Of a stretch of DNA of 64,000 nucleotides, positions 13,505-22,965 are shown one piece after another; position 1 is the first letter of the stretch, and every line of letters begins with the position of its first letter. A program made the translations under genes and the position numbers. The DNA is from Mongoliimonas terrestris (lineage in GTDB: Bacteria > Pseudomonadota > Alphaproteobacteria > Rhizobiales > Pleomorphomonadaceae), in NCBI RefSeq assembly GCF_001927285.1, contig NZ_MSIG01000003.1, forward strand, positions 62,001-126,000, given 5' to 3'. The notes beneath the pieces were generated by a model, which was not told the DNA's origin, made no database searches, and worked only from the letters and a program-made list of their open reading frames with translations.

Positions 13505-13807
13505 CCGTGACCTCCCGCGCCGTCGCGGCCCCCAAGGCGGCGAACGGTCGTTTGTTTCACCATCCCGCCGCGCCGCGCAAGGGCGCCGATGCGCGCGTGC
13601 CGAACCGTCTGCGGATGCGGACCTGCCGTAGTGCCCGCGATCGACGGGTTGACCACAAAGGGCGGACGGGCGCAGCATCGCGGCATCAGAGATCGTCCTC
13701 GCCCGACCCTGCGGTCGCGGTCACAAGGGCGTGTCGACCCTTGCGTGCAGGGGCGCCGGCACCGACCTCAACGGACCATCGTTTCCCAACAGACCGGACG
13801 CTTGCCC
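13505..13807. other. Intergenic region between divergent TetR and LLM monooxygenase genes
   Basis: This 303-base stretch holds the ribosome-binding site and operator-like sequence of the TetR gene at its left end. The rest shows no convincing gene, promoter match or hairpin. Confidence 0.6.
13539..13556. promoter_or_regulatory. Imperfect palindrome related to the leucine-operon operator
   Basis: CGAACG-GT-CGTTTG matches 11 of 14 central bases of the palindrome at 8804-8821. It lies about 35 bases upstream of the TetR start, the usual place for autoregulation. Confidence 0.5.
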
Positions 13808-14815
13808 ATGGCCGCCCTTTCCGTCCTCGACCTCGCCCCCGTGCCGGAAGGCGCCACGCCGGCCGACGCCCTCCGCAACAGCCGCGACCTCGCCCGCCAT
13901 GCGGAAGCCTGGGGCTATCGGCGGTTCTGGCTGGCCGAGCACCACGGCATGGTGGGGATCGCCAGCGCCGCCACCGCAGTCGTCATCGGCCACGTGGCGG
14001 CGGGCACCTCCACCATCCGAGTGGGGGCGGGCGGCATCATGCTGCCGAATCACGCCCCTCTCGTCGTCGCCGAGCAGTTCGGCACGCTCGCCGAGCTCTT
14101 CCCCGGCCGCATCGACCTCGGGCTCGGCCGCGCGCCCGGCACCGACCAGCGGACCCTCCGGGCGCTCCGCCGCGATCCGGCGTCGGCCGACCGCTTCCCG
14201 GAGGACGTGATGGAGTTGAAGGCGCTCCTCGCCGACCCGCAGCCCGACCAGGCGTTGATCGCCGTGCCGGGCGCCGGCACCAAGGTGCCGCTCTGGATCC
14301 TCGGCTCCAGCCTGTTCGGCGCGCAGCTCGCGGCGCTGCTGGGGTTGCCCTACGCCTTCGCCTCCCACTTCGCCCCGGAGGCGCTGCTCCAGGCGCTCCG
14401 GGTCTACCGGTCCGGCTTCCGGCCGTCCGACCAGGCCGAGCGGCCGCACGCCATGGCGGGCGTGAACGTGGTGGCGGCGCCGACCGACGCGCAGGCGCGC
14501 CGGCTGTTCACCTCCGCCCAGCAGAGCTTCACCAACCTCATCCGCGGCACGCGGGGCCGGCTGCAGCCACCCATCGACGACATCGAGGCCTACTGGACGC
14601 CGCGCGAGAAGGCCCACGCGTCCGGCATGCTGCGCTACGCGATCGTGGGCGGACCCGAGACCGTGCGGCGCGGGCTCCAGGCCTTCCTCGACGAGACCGG
14701 CGCCGACGAGGTGATGGTGGCTTCCGCCATCCACGACCACGGCGCCCGTCTTGCCTCCTACGAGATCCTCGCCGGCGTGGCGGCGGGCCTCGGCCTGGAG
14801 CGGTCGGCCGCCTGA
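13808..14815 (+). CDS. LLM-class flavin-dependent oxidoreductase
   Basis: The protein has 335 residues and belongs to the bacterial luciferase-like monooxygenase fold (TIM barrel, FMN). Family features are WLAEHHGM near residue 40, the glycine-rich [14 protein letters not shown] strand-loop, and [10 protein letters not shown]. It matches the group-1 family with MsnO8-like members, which oxidise organic substrates with FMNH2 and oxygen; the substrate is unknown. The frame is open upstream without a usable start; the ATG fits the family N-terminus ([15 protein letters not shown]), although the Shine-Dalgarno is weak. Confidence 0.88.
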   Translation: MAALSVLDLAPVPEGATPADALRNSRDLARHAEAWGYRRFWLAEHHGMVGIASAATAVVIGHVAAGTSTIRVGAGGIMLPNHAPLVVAEQFGTLAELFPGRIDLGLGRAPGTDQRTLRALRRDPASADRFPEDVMELKALLADPQPDQALIAVPGAGTKVPLWILGSSLFGAQLAALLGLPYAFASHFAPEALLQALRVYRSGFRPSDQAERPHAMAGVNVVAAPTDAQARRLFTSAQQSFTNLIRGTRGRLQPPIDDIEAYWTPREKAHASGMLRYAIVGGPETVRRGLQAFLDETGADEVMVASAIHDHGARLASYEILAGVAAGLGLERSAA

Positions 14816-14932
14816 GCGCGCCGGCGGGGCCGCTGCGCTTGACGGCCGGCGCGCGGCGGCGGACTGTTTTTTCGACGAAGGGGCCGGCCCGTCCATCGGC
14901 AAGGACGGCCGCCAGAGGAGGAGATCCGCGCG

Positions 14933-15634
14933 ATGTCGGCATCGGACGATCCGGCCGGCGGCCTGCCGCCCGACACCAAGCTCACCACCACCAAGCAGCG
15001 CTGGGCGGAGGAGCGGAAGTTCATCACCGGCCGCCCGGCGCGGCCGGAGAGCGAGCGCCTGCCGCCCGGCCAGCACCTGGTGCGCGACTGGCCGGTGCTC
15101 GACCTCGGGCTGCAACCGGAGGTGCCGCTCCACCGCTGGATGCTCGACGCGGACGGCGCCGTGGAGACGCGCGGCCACTGGACATTCGAGACCTTCAAGG
15201 CGCTGCCGCAGTCGACCGTCGTCACCGACATCCACTGCGTCACCACCTGGTCGCGCTACGACAACCGCTTCGACGGCGTGCTCACCACCGACCTGCTCGA
15301 CGCGGTCCGGCCGACCGCGGATGCGCGCCACGTGATCCTGCACTCCTACGACGGCTACACGACCAACGTCACCCTGAAGGACTTCGCCGCCGCCGACGCG
15401 CTCCTCGCCCACACGTTCGACGGCAAGCCGCTGACGACCGCCCACGGTGGCCCGGTGCGGCTGATCATCCCGCACCTCTACCTCTGGAAGAGCGCCAAGT
15501 GGGTCAGCCGCATCCAGTTCGTCGGCGACGACCACCCGGGATTCTGGGAGGTCCGCGGCTACCACAACCGCGGCGACCCGTGGCAGGAACAGCGCTACAG
15601 CGACGACGGCGGGGACGAGGATCCGGGGATCTGA
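14933..15634 (+). CDS. Sulfite-oxidase-like molybdopterin oxidoreductase (YuiH type)
   Basis: The protein has 233 residues and is a short member of the sulfite oxidase fold that binds molybdenum cofactor. The Mo-ligating cysteine is Cys102 in DIHCVTTWSRYD, and the family tail KWVSRIQF...GFWEVRGYHNRGDPW is present. It has no twin-arginine signal, so unlike MsrP it should act in the cytoplasm. The N-terminal TKLTTTKQRWAEERKF is typical of this subfamily, whose substrate is not known. GGAGGAG lies upstream of the ATG. It stands alone, followed by a large REP-like repeat. Confidence 0.85.
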   Translation: MSASDDPAGGLPPDTKLTTTKQRWAEERKFITGRPARPESERLPPGQHLVRDWPVLDLGLQPEVPLHRWMLDADGAVETRGHWTFETFKALPQSTVVTDIHCVTTWSRYDNRFDGVLTTDLLDAVRPTADARHVILHSYDGYTTNVTLKDFAAADALLAHTFDGKPLTTAHGGPVRLIIPHLYLWKSAKWVSRIQFVGDDHPGFWEVRGYHNRGDPWQEQRYSDDGGDEDPGI

Positions 15635-15656
15635 GGGGTTGGGGGCGTTAGGGTAT

Positions 15657-15740
15657 GCGTGGGTGGTCCGCCTGCGCGGACCATGACGGCCATTGGTTCC
15701 TGCGCCACCGTCATGGTCCGCGCAGGCGGACCACCCACGC
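15657..15740. repeat. REP/BIME-like inverted repeat
   Basis: Two 33-base arms (15657-15689 and 15708-15740) are perfect inverted copies around an 18-base loop. Each arm also contains its own hairpin GGTCCGC-CTGC-GCGGACC. This nested symmetry is that of a pair of REP units (BIME), probably one of many copies in the genome. It may also end transcription of the upstream gene. Confidence 0.8.
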
Positions 15741-15866
15741 TTTCCTTCCTCGGCAATCGCGGTATCGGCCGATGCCTCCGATTTTCCGCTCGCCCGCGCT
15801 CGTGCTTGCATCGCCGTGCCGGGCGCCCTACCAATCGGCCGTCTCCCGATAGCCGAAGGCCCGCTC

Positions 15867-17732
15867 ATGACCGCTGCCGATGCCGTTCGCCTGCCTGCCG
15901 CCGCGGCGACGGGGACGCGGGATCCGCGGGACGTCCTGAAGGCGGTGTTCGGCTTTGCGTCCTTCCGGCCGCAGCAGGAGGACGTGGTCGCCCATGTGAC
16001 GGCGGGCGGCGACGCGCTGGTGCTCTTCCCGACCGGCAAGGGCAAGTCGCTCTGCTTCCAGATCCCGGCGATCGCCCGGGAGGGCGTCGGCATCGTGGTG
16101 TCGCCGCTGGTGGCGCTGATGCACGACCAGGTGGCGGGCCTGCGCCAGGCCGGCGTCAAGGCGGCCGCGCTCCACTCCGCGCTCGACCCGGAGGAGGCCC
16201 GCACCGTGCGCGACGAGGCCCGCGCCGGCCGGCTCGATCTTCTCTACGTGACGCCGGAGCGGCTCCTCAACCCGAACTTCCTCGACTTCCTCGACGGCGG
16301 GCCGATCGCGCTCTTCGCCATCGACGAGGCGCACTGCGTCAGCCAGTGGGGCCACGACTTCCGCCCCGAGTATGCCGGGCTCGGCCTCCTCGCCGAGCGC
16401 TTCCCTCTCGTGCCGCGGATCGCCCTCACGGCGACGGCCGACCCGCGCACCCAGGAGGACATCGTCCGCTCGCTGAGGCTCGAGGGCGCGCGGATCTTCC
16501 TCTCCTCCTTCGACCGGCCGAACATCCGCTACACCATCGCCGAGCGGGACGAGCCGCGCCGCCAGCTCCTCGACTTCCTGGCCAACCACCGGGGCGCCAG
16601 CGGCATCGTCTACCGGCTGTCGCGGAAGTCCGTGGAAGAGACCGCGGAATGGCTCTCCGGCAAGGGCATCCGGGCGCTGCCCTATCACGCGGGCCTCGAC
16701 CGGTCGGTCCGGGCCGCCAACCAGGATGCCTTCCTGAAGGAGGAGGGGCTCTGCCTCGTCGCCACGGTGGCCTTCGGCATGGGCATCGACAAGCCGGACG
16801 TCCGCTATGTGGCGCACCTGGACCTGCCGTCGAGCATCGAGGCCTACTACCAGGAGACCGGTCGCGCCGGCCGCGACGGCCTGCCCTCGGACGCCTTCAT
16901 GGTGTTCGGCATGGGCGACGTGGTGACCCGCCGGCGCATGATCGACGAGGGCAACGCGCCCGACGCGGTGAAGCGGATCGAGCGCGGCAAGCTCGACGCG
17001 CTGATCGCCGTCTGCGAGACCTGCGACTGCCGCCGCCAGGCCATCCTGCGCCATTTCGGCGAGACCTATCCGGCGCCGTGCATGAACTGCGACACCTGCC
17101 TCACCCCCGTCGCCCAGTGGGATGGCACCGAGGCGGCGCAGAAGCTGCTCTCGGCCATTCTGCGCACCGGCCAGCGGTTCGGCGCCGGCCACGTGATCGA
17201 CGTGCTCCGGGGCAAGCGGACCGACAAGGTGGCGCAACTCCGCCATGACGAGATCAAGACCTTCGGGGTCGGCGCCGAGCTCGACGCCAAGGCCTGGCAG
17301 TCGGTGCTGCGCCAGCTGGTGTCGGCCGGCTTCGTCGGCGTCAACCACGACGCCTTCGGGGCGCTGGTGGTGCTGGAGCCGGCGCGCGCGCTCCTCAAGG
17401 GCGAGGCGGCGGTGACGCTGCGCAAGGCCGCCGCGCCGACGCCCCGCCGCCGCGGCAAGGGCGCCGACCTGCGGCCGGAGACGGTGGCCTCGCCCGACCA
17501 GGACCTGTTCGACCGGCTGCGCGCCTGTCGCACCGCGCTCGCCCGCGAGCAGCAGGTGCCGTCTTACATCGTGTTCGGCGACGCGGCGCTCTGGGCCATG
17601 GTGGCGGCCAAGCCGCGAAGCCTCGACGACATGGCGGCCGTCAGCGGCGTCGGCGCGGAGAAGCTGCGCCGCTACGGCGCGATCTTCCTGGAGGCCGTGG
17701 AGCGCTGGCGCCTGGAGACGGGGGCGGATTGA
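15867..17732 (+). CDS. recQ: ATP-dependent DNA helicase RecQ
   Basis: The protein has 621 residues and is a 3'-5' superfamily 2 helicase for recombination and replication-fork repair. Walker A TGKGKS is at 56-61, the DEAH box at 153-156, SAT-like TATADPR near 188, and motif [11 protein letters not shown] near 330. The zinc-binding cysteines of the RQC region are around 382-410 (CETCDC, CMNCDTC), and a C-terminal HRDC domain runs from about 544 to 615. The domain set RecQ-RQC-HRDC is complete. The frame is open into the upstream repeat, but the ATG fits family length. Confidence 0.95.
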   Translation: MTAADAVRLPAAAATGTRDPRDVLKAVFGFASFRPQQEDVVAHVTAGGDALVLFPTGKGKSLCFQIPAIAREGVGIVVSPLVALMHDQVAGLRQAGVKAAALHSALDPEEARTVRDEARAGRLDLLYVTPERLLNPNFLDFLDGGPIALFAIDEAHCVSQWGHDFRPEYAGLGLLAERFPLVPRIALTATADPRTQEDIVRSLRLEGARIFLSSFDRPNIRYTIAERDEPRRQLLDFLANHRGASGIVYRLSRKSVEETAEWLSGKGIRALPYHAGLDRSVRAANQDAFLKEEGLCLVATVAFGMGIDKPDVRYVAHLDLPSSIEAYYQETGRAGRDGLPSDAFMVFGMGDVVTRRRMIDEGNAPDAVKRIERGKLDALIAVCETCDCRRQAILRHFGETYPAPCMNCDTCLTPVAQWDGTEAAQKLLSAILRTGQRFGAGHVIDVLRGKRTDKVAQLRHDEIKTFGVGAELDAKAWQSVLRQLVSAGFVGVNHDAFGALVVLEPARALLKGEAAVTLRKAAAPTPRRRGKGADLRPETVASPDQDLFDRLRACRTALAREQQVPSYIVFGDAALWAMVAAKPRSLDDMAAVSGVGAEKLRRYGAIFLEAVERWRLETGAD

Positions 17733-17759
17733 TCCCCGCGCGGCGAGGCCGGGCGGAAT

Positions 17760-17778
17760 GGCCGGCACGATGCCGGCC
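17760..17778. terminator. Short GC hairpin after recQ
   Basis: GGCCGGC-ACGAT-GCCGGCC forms a 7-bp stem 28 bases past the recQ stop. No T-run follows, so termination is only possible. Confidence 0.35.
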
Positions 17779-17865
17779 GCGCAACCTCCGCCCCGTCCGG
17801 CCGTTGTCCCTGTCGACCCCAGCGTCCGGCCGTTCCGGCCGGCGCGCCGACACGAGGACGCCACC

Positions 17866-18186
17866 ATGGCCGGACGCCAGACCCTGAACCCGGGCGAAGA
17901 CAGCCCCTATGCCAATGAGACCGAACTCGATCCGTCCGACGAGGCGCTGGTGCGCGCCGAGGCGGCCGACAGCGGGCTCGACCCGGCCGACCGGGTTCCG
18001 GGCACATTGATGGACGACGATGCGCTCCAGATGGACGTCAGCGCCCATCCGGCAAGCGAAACCACGGCCATCGACGAGACGTCCGGCTACGACGAGACCG
18101 AGGACGGCCTCAGCGACCTGGAGGAGGCGGTCCGCCAGCAGGCGGAGGACCGGGCGCTCGGGGACGACGAGGATTTCATCGCCTGA
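17866..18186 (+). CDS. Small acidic hypothetical protein
   Basis: The protein has 106 residues and is very acidic (many Asp/Glu, few Lys), with no cysteine, signal peptide or membrane segment. It looks intrinsically disordered. The ATG has a GAGG nearby and the coding frame keeps the strong third-position GC of its neighbours, which supports a real gene. I do not recognise a family. It sits between recQ and a convergent small gene. Confidence 0.6.
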   Translation: MAGRQTLNPGEDSPYANETELDPSDEALVRAEAADSGLDPADRVPGTLMDDDALQMDVSAHPASETTAIDETSGYDETEDGLSDLEEAVRQQAEDRALGDDEDFIA

Positions 18187-18218
18187 TCGTCTGTCGACGC
18201 CCTCGGGCCGCCGCGCGC

Positions 18219-18638
18219 TCAGCGGGCGCCGGCGGCTCCCGGACGCGGACCCTGATCCGGAGGCGCCGTGTCCGCGCGCTCCGCCTGCGGACCGCGGGGG
18301 CTGCGGCCGGCCGGCCGTCCGTCGGCCTCCAGCACGGCGAGTGCCGCCCCCCAGGTCGGCACACCGTCGGCCGTATAGCCGGCGGTGGTGCCCTCGCCGA
18401 TGTCCCCGAAGGCCTTCATCGCCTCAAGGTGGGCGCCCGCCACCAGATAGGCCCGCATGGCGTCGCGCGACGTCCAGACCGTGAGCGTGTGGTGGACGCC
18501 GTCGATCCGCCGCGCGTCGGCGAAGAGGTTGCCCTTGGCGGCCTGCGCCTGCCGCATGGACCGCACCGCGTGCCAGGCGAACCGCGGCCAGACCCAGATC
18601 GAGCGCAGCCGCAATCCCGTGACCGAAACGTAGACCAT
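18219..18638 (-). CDS. Putative monooxygenase-like (dimeric alpha-beta barrel) protein
   Basis: The protein has 139 residues. The core (MVYVSVTGLRLRS...HHTLTVWTSRDAMRAYLVAGAH) resembles the antibiotic-biosynthesis-monooxygenase or DUF3291-like ferredoxin fold: a conserved His pair, TVW strand and helix with AMRAY. No cofactor motif is visible, as is usual for this fold. The C-terminal 35 residues are a low-complexity Pro/Gly/Ala tail. AGGAGG lies 8 bases before the ATG. It diverges from an SDR-TetR pair with two palindromic operators between them, so it may belong to the same regulon. Confidence 0.6.
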   Translation of the reverse strand: MVYVSVTGLRLRSIWVWPRFAWHAVRSMRQAQAAKGNLFADARRIDGVHHTLTVWTSRDAMRAYLVAGAHLEAMKAFGDIGEGTTAGYTADGVPTWGAALAVLEADGRPAGRSPRGPQAERADTAPPDQGPRPGAAGAR

Positions 18639-18702
18639 CCGATGCCCTCCTGCCGGACCCGCCGGCCATGGGCCGCGACGGCGGCCGGCTGCCCAGGGGA
18701 CG

Positions 18703-18745
18703 GTTGACAGCGTCAACTCTTCATGGTTTGGTTGACGCTGTCAAC
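18703..18745. promoter_or_regulatory. Twin palindromic operators for the SDR-TetR unit
   Basis: GTTGACAGCGTCAAC (18703-18717) and GTTGACGCTGTCAAC (18731-18745) are each palindromic around a 3-base centre and are exact reverse complements of each other, with centres 28 bp apart. They sit between the divergent monooxygenase-like and SDR genes. The TetR protein encoded at 19586-20203 is the natural candidate to bind them. Confidence 0.8.
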
Positions 18746-18792
18746 TGGCTCCTTCCGCCGAAGCGGACCGGGGCACGGCCGGAGGCTGGTGC

Positions 18793-19614
18793 ATGACGAC
18801 GGATCCCGGATGGACGACCCGCTTCGGCGCCTACGCGGTGGTGACCGGCGCCAGCGACGGCATCGGTCGGGCGATCGCGCTCGATCTCGCCGCGCGCGGC
18901 CAGAACCTCGTGGTCGTCGCCCGCCGGCAGGCCGTGCTCGACGCGCTTGCGGCCGAGATCCGGGCGACCCAGGGTGTGGACGTGCGGGTGCTCGCCCTCG
19001 ACCTCGCCGCGCCGGACGCGCTCTGGACGCTGGCGGCGGCGACCGAGAGCCTCGACGTCGGCCTGGTGGTGGCCGCCGCCGGCTACGGCAGCGCCGGGCG
19101 CTTTCTCGACGCCGATCCCGCGTCGGACGCCGACATGCTGGCGGTCAACTGCCGGGCGGTGCTCGACGTCTGTCACCTGTTCGGCGGCCGGATGGCGGCG
19201 CGCGGGCAGGGCGGGCTGGTGCTCTTTTCTTCCATCGTGGCCTTCCAGGGCGTGCCCTATTCGGCCACCTACGCGGCCACCAAGGCGTTCGTCCAGACGC
19301 TGGCGGAGGGCCTGGCGCCCGATCTCGCCCGCTCAGGCATCGCGGTTCTGGCGGTGGCGCCCGGCCCGGTGCGCACCGGCTTCGCCGACCGGGCGCGGAT
19401 GGCCATGGGGGCGACGGACGACGCCCGGACGGTGGCGCGGGAAACGCTCAAGGCGCTCGGCCGCCGCCGGTTCACACGTCCGGGGCCGCTGTCGCGGCTG
19501 CTCGGCTGGGGGATCGGCATGTTGCCGCGCCCACTCCGCTCCACCATCATGGGGCATATCATGAAGGGCATGACTGCCGGAGCCGATGGCCAACACAGAC
19601 AAGAGACCGCCTGA
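18793..19614 (+). CDS. SDR-family NAD(P)-dependent oxidoreductase
   Basis: The protein has 273 residues. The Rossmann motif TGASDGIGRA is at about residue 19, SSIV gives the catalytic serine region and YAATK the catalytic Tyr-Lys. The length and the C-terminal hydrophobic stretch (LLGWGIGMLPRPLRSTIMG) resemble the DltE/17-beta-HSD12-like SDRs that act on lipophilic carbonyls. Its 3' end overlaps the TetR gene by 29 bases, so the two are co-transcribed. Substrate unknown. Confidence 0.88.
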   Translation: MTTDPGWTTRFGAYAVVTGASDGIGRAIALDLAARGQNLVVVARRQAVLDALAAEIRATQGVDVRVLALDLAAPDALWTLAAATESLDVGLVVAAAGYGSAGRFLDADPASDADMLAVNCRAVLDVCHLFGGRMAARGQGGLVLFSSIVAFQGVPYSATYAATKAFVQTLAEGLAPDLARSGIAVLAVAPGPVRTGFADRARMAMGATDDARTVARETLKALGRRRFTRPGPLSRLLGWGIGMLPRPLRSTIMGHIMKGMTAGADGQHRQETA

Positions 19615-20203
19615 CCTGAAGGAGGCCTGCGTCCGCGAGGCGCTCGTCATCATCGCCGACGAGGGGGTGGAGAAGCTCAGCCTGCGCGAGGTGTCGCGCC
19701 GGCTCGGCGTCTCGCACCAGGCGCCCTACAAGCATTTCGAGAGCCGGGACCACATCCTCGCCGAGGTCATCGCGCGCGCCTACGAGGATTTCGCCCGCCA
19801 CCTGGAGGCGCGGCCGGCCGTCGCCGATCCGTTCGACGACCTGGAGGCCATGGGCCGCGCCTACATGGACTACGCCCTCGGCCATCCGCTCCAATACCGG
19901 CTGATGTTCGGCACGCCGCTGCCCGATCCCGGCCGTCACCCGGCCATGATGGAAAAGGCGCAGTACGCCTTCGACCTCCTGCGCGACCGGATCGCCACCA
20001 TGGCGCTCCGCCCGGTCAACGCCGGTCCGGCCGACCCCACCGGCGACGCGCTCTTCGTCTGGTCCTGCCTCCACGGACTAGCCGGCATCCTGCAGGTGAA
20101 GAAGCTCTCCGGCCCCGCCGGCGACGGGCCGCGCCCGGAGGCGGCGCCCATCATGCGGCACGTGATGGGGCGGCTCGGTCTCGCTCTCCGGCCGGTGACC
20201 TGA
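19586..20203 (+). CDS. TetR/AcrR-family regulator with WHG-type C-terminal domain
   Basis: The protein has 205 residues. The helix-turn-helix LREVSRRLGVSHQAPYKHF lies at about 33-51. The C-terminal half (YRLMFGTPLPD...FVWSCLHGLAGIL) matches the WHG subgroup of TetR regulators, named for the Trp-His-Gly triad seen here as W-x-x-L-H-G. It overlaps the SDR gene by 29 bases. It likely represses its own operon through the twin palindromes at 18703-18745. Confidence 0.88.
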   Translation: MANTDKRPPDLKEACVREALVIIADEGVEKLSLREVSRRLGVSHQAPYKHFESRDHILAEVIARAYEDFARHLEARPAVADPFDDLEAMGRAYMDYALGHPLQYRLMFGTPLPDPGRHPAMMEKAQYAFDLLRDRIATMALRPVNAGPADPTGDALFVWSCLHGLAGILQVKKLSGPAGDGPRPEAAPIMRHVMGRLGLALRPVT

Positions 20204-20205
20204 GC

Positions 20206-20225
20206 CCGGTCGGGATCACGACCGG
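20206..20225. terminator. Hairpin after the TetR gene
   Basis: CCGGTCG-GGATCA-CGACCGG forms a 7-bp stem just past the stop. There is no T-run. Confidence 0.35.
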
Positions 20226-20397
20226 CCACCCGTCGTTGAAACGGGCCGGAGCGCCTGCGCTTCACACCGGGAACCGTTGGCCCGTGTCCCCGTTCCAAAC
20301 CCGAGGGCGGCCGTCAGCAACGGCCGCCGACGCGCGGAGATGCGGCGGCCCGAAGCCGTCGCCCGCGCGCCCTTTCAGCCGAGCCGGGGATGGAACC

Positions 20398-22965
20398 ATG
20401 GCAGACACACGGCGCGACCGCGGGCCGCTCATCCTCGCCGCCTTCACCGGCCTCAGCGGCCTGGGGCTTCTCGGCGGCGGCCTTTGGCTGATCGCTCTCG
20501 GCGGCTCCTGGTACTACGCCCTTGCCGGCGCCGGCCTCCTCGTGGTCGCGGTGCTCCTATCGCGCCGCAACCCGGCGGCGCTGGTCGTCCACGCGGTGGT
20601 TCTGCTCGGCACCCTCGGCTGGGCCGTCACCGAGGTGGGGCTCGACTGGTGGCAACTGGCGCCGCGAGGCGACCTGGTGGTGATCCTCGGCCTTCTCATG
20701 CTGCTGCCGGCGGTGCGCCGCGGGCTGGTGCGACGATCCGAGGCGTCCGGACGCATCGGCGACCCGCGACCGCCGTCCGCCGTTCGCGGACCCGGTCTGG
20801 CGCTGACGCTCGCCCTGGTGGTGTCCTTCGGCACGGCCGCCGTCTCGCTGCTTGCCGATCCGCACCAGGTGACCGGCGTCGCGCCGGCCCCGCGCGGTCC
20901 CGCGCCGGCAACCGACGCCGCTACCATTCCGCCCGGCGAATGGCACGCCTACGGGCGCACCGGCTTCGGCCAGCGCTGGTCGCCGCTCGACCAGATCACC
21001 CCCGCCAACGTGGGCGATCTGGAGAAGGTCTGGGAGTACAACACCGGCGACATCCGCGGCCCCGGCGATCCCACCGAGACCACCTTCCAGGTCACCCCGC
21101 TGAAGATCGGCGACCGGCTCTTCCTTTGCACCCCGCACCAGGCGGTGATCGCGCTCGACGCCGACACCGGCGCGGAAATCTGGCGCTTCGACCCGGAGAT
21201 CCGCGGCGAACTCGCCCTCCAGCACCTCACTTGCCGGGGGCTCTCCTACCACCCCGGGCCGGTCGGCGGTCCGCCGCCGGCAACCGCCGCGGCACCCGCG
21301 GCGGACAATGGGGCGGCGGGTCCGGCACCCGCCACCGGCGCCGTCGCGGCCCCCGCCGCCGGCGGGCCGGTGCCGGCCGGGACGGCGGAGGACCTCACCG
21401 AGACCCTCGGCCTGCCGCGCGCCGAAAACGCCGAGCGGACGGTGGACCGGTGCGGCGCCAGGCTCTTCATGCCGACCGCCGACGGCCGGCTGATCGCCCT
21501 CGACCCGGAGACCGGGGGCGTCTGCCTCGACTTCGCCAACCGGGGGCAGATCAACCTCTGGATGAACATGCCTTTCCTTAAGCCCGGCGGCTACTACTCC
21601 ACCTCGCCGGTGGTGGTGACGGCCGACCGGATCATCGTTGGCGGCACGGTGCTCGACAACGTGTCCACCGCCGAGCCGTCCGGCGTGATCCGGGCCTATG
21701 ACGTGAACACCGGCGCGCTCCTCTGGAACTTCGACAGCGGCCGCCCGGAGGCGACCGCGCCGCTGGCGCCGGGCGAGACCTACACGCCGAACTCGCCCAA
21801 CAGCTGGTCCATCTCCAGCGTCGACGAGGCGCTCGGGCTCGTCTACGTGCCGCTCGGCAACGAGCCGCCGGACCAGTTCGGCGGCAACCGGAGCGAAGCG
21901 GTGGAGCGGTTCAGCTCGTCCGTGGTGGCGCTCGACCTGGTCACCGGCGCGCCGCGCTGGGTCTACCAGACCGTGCACCACGACCTCTGGGACTATGACG
22001 TGCCGTCCCAGCCGAGCCTCATCGACCTCACCATCGGCGGCGAGACCGTGCCGGCGCTCGTCCAGCCGACCAAGCAGGGCGATCTCTTCGTGCTCGACCG
22101 GCGGACGGGCGAGCCGGTGCTGCCGGTGACGGAGGTGCCGGCGCCGCAGGGTGCCGTGGAGGGCGACTTCACGGCACCGACCCAGCCGGTGTCGGCGCTC
22201 TCCTTCGACCCGCCGCCGCTCACCGGCGCCGACATGTGGGGCGCCACCCCGTTCGACCAGCTGGCCTGCCGCATCCGGCTGAAGCAGCTGCGCTACGAAG
22301 GGCGCTACACGCCGCCGTCGCTGGAAGGCTCGCTCGTCTACCCCGGCAACTTCGGCGTCTTCAACTGGGGCGGCGTCGCGGTGGACCCGCTGCGGCAGAT
22401 CGTGTTCGGCACGCCCGCCTATCTGGCCTTCACCTCGAAGCTGGTGCCGCGCAGCGGCGACACCTCCCTCATCGTCCAGGACGGATCGCCGCCGCAGGGC
22501 GCGCTGCCGGCCCTCAACGAGAACCTCGGCGCGCCATACGCGGTGGAACTCGGGCCTTTCCTGTCGCCGCTCGGCATCCCCTGCCAGGCGCCGCCCTGGG
22601 GCTATGTGGCCGCCGCCGACCTCACCACCGGCGAGATCCTCTACCGGCACAAGAACGGCACCACCCGCGACCTCACCCCGGTGCCGATCCCGCTGCCGCT
22701 CGGCGTGCCGGACCTCGGCGGCCCGGTGATCACCGCCGGCGGCGTCGCCTTCCTCAGCGGCACGCTCGACGACTACGTGCGCGGCTACGATGTGACGACC
22801 GGCGACGAGATCTGGCAGGCGCGGCTGCCGGCCGGCGGCCAGGCGACGCCGATGAGCTACCTCGGCGCCGATGGCCGCCAATATCTCCTGGTGGTCGCCG
22901 GCGGGCACGGCTCGCTCGGCACCAAGGCCGGCGACAGCGTGATCGCCTACGCGCTGCCGCGCTGA
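20398..22965 (+). CDS. Membrane-bound PQQ-dependent dehydrogenase, glucose/quinate/shikimate type
   Basis: The protein has 855 residues. Four to five N-terminal membrane helices (about residues 10-150) are followed by a periplasmic eight-bladed PQQ propeller. Recognisable parts are GRTGFGQRWSPLDQIT, WEYNTGD, VDRCGARLFMPTADGRLIALD, HHDLWDYDVPSQP and MWGATPFDQLACRI. Such enzymes oxidise sugars or polyols in the periplasm and feed electrons to ubiquinone. The family is about 770-800 residues; the excess is an Ala/Pro/Gly-rich insert at roughly 287-330. No pqq biosynthesis genes are in the window. Which sugar is used is not readable from sequence. Confidence 0.92.
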   Translation: MADTRRDRGPLILAAFTGLSGLGLLGGGLWLIALGGSWYYALAGAGLLVVAVLLSRRNPAALVVHAVVLLGTLGWAVTEVGLDWWQLAPRGDLVVILGLLMLLPAVRRGLVRRSEASGRIGDPRPPSAVRGPGLALTLALVVSFGTAAVSLLADPHQVTGVAPAPRGPAPATDAATIPPGEWHAYGRTGFGQRWSPLDQITPANVGDLEKVWEYNTGDIRGPGDPTETTFQVTPLKIGDRLFLCTPHQAVIALDADTGAEIWRFDPEIRGELALQHLTCRGLSYHPGPVGGPPPATAAAPAADNGAAGPAPATGAVAAPAAGGPVPAGTAEDLTETLGLPRAENAERTVDRCGARLFMPTADGRLIALDPETGGVCLDFANRGQINLWMNMPFLKPGGYYSTSPVVVTADRIIVGGTVLDNVSTAEPSGVIRAYDVNTGALLWNFDSGRPEATAPLAPGETYTPNSPNSWSISSVDEALGLVYVPLGNEPPDQFGGNRSEAVERFSSSVVALDLVTGAPRWVYQTVHHDLWDYDVPSQPSLIDLTIGGETVPALVQPTKQGDLFVLDRRTGEPVLPVTEVPAPQGAVEGDFTAPTQPVSALSFDPPPLTGADMWGATPFDQLACRIRLKQLRYEGRYTPPSLEGSLVYPGNFGVFNWGGVAVDPLRQIVFGTPAYLAFTSKLVPRSGDTSLIVQDGSPPQGALPALNENLGAPYAVELGPFLSPLGIPCQAPPWGYVAAADLTTGEILYRHKNGTTRDLTPVPIPLPLGVPDLGGPVITAGGVAFLSGTLDDYVRGYDVTTGDEIWQARLPAGGQATPMSYLGADGRQYLLVVAGGHGSLGTKAGDSVIAYALPR

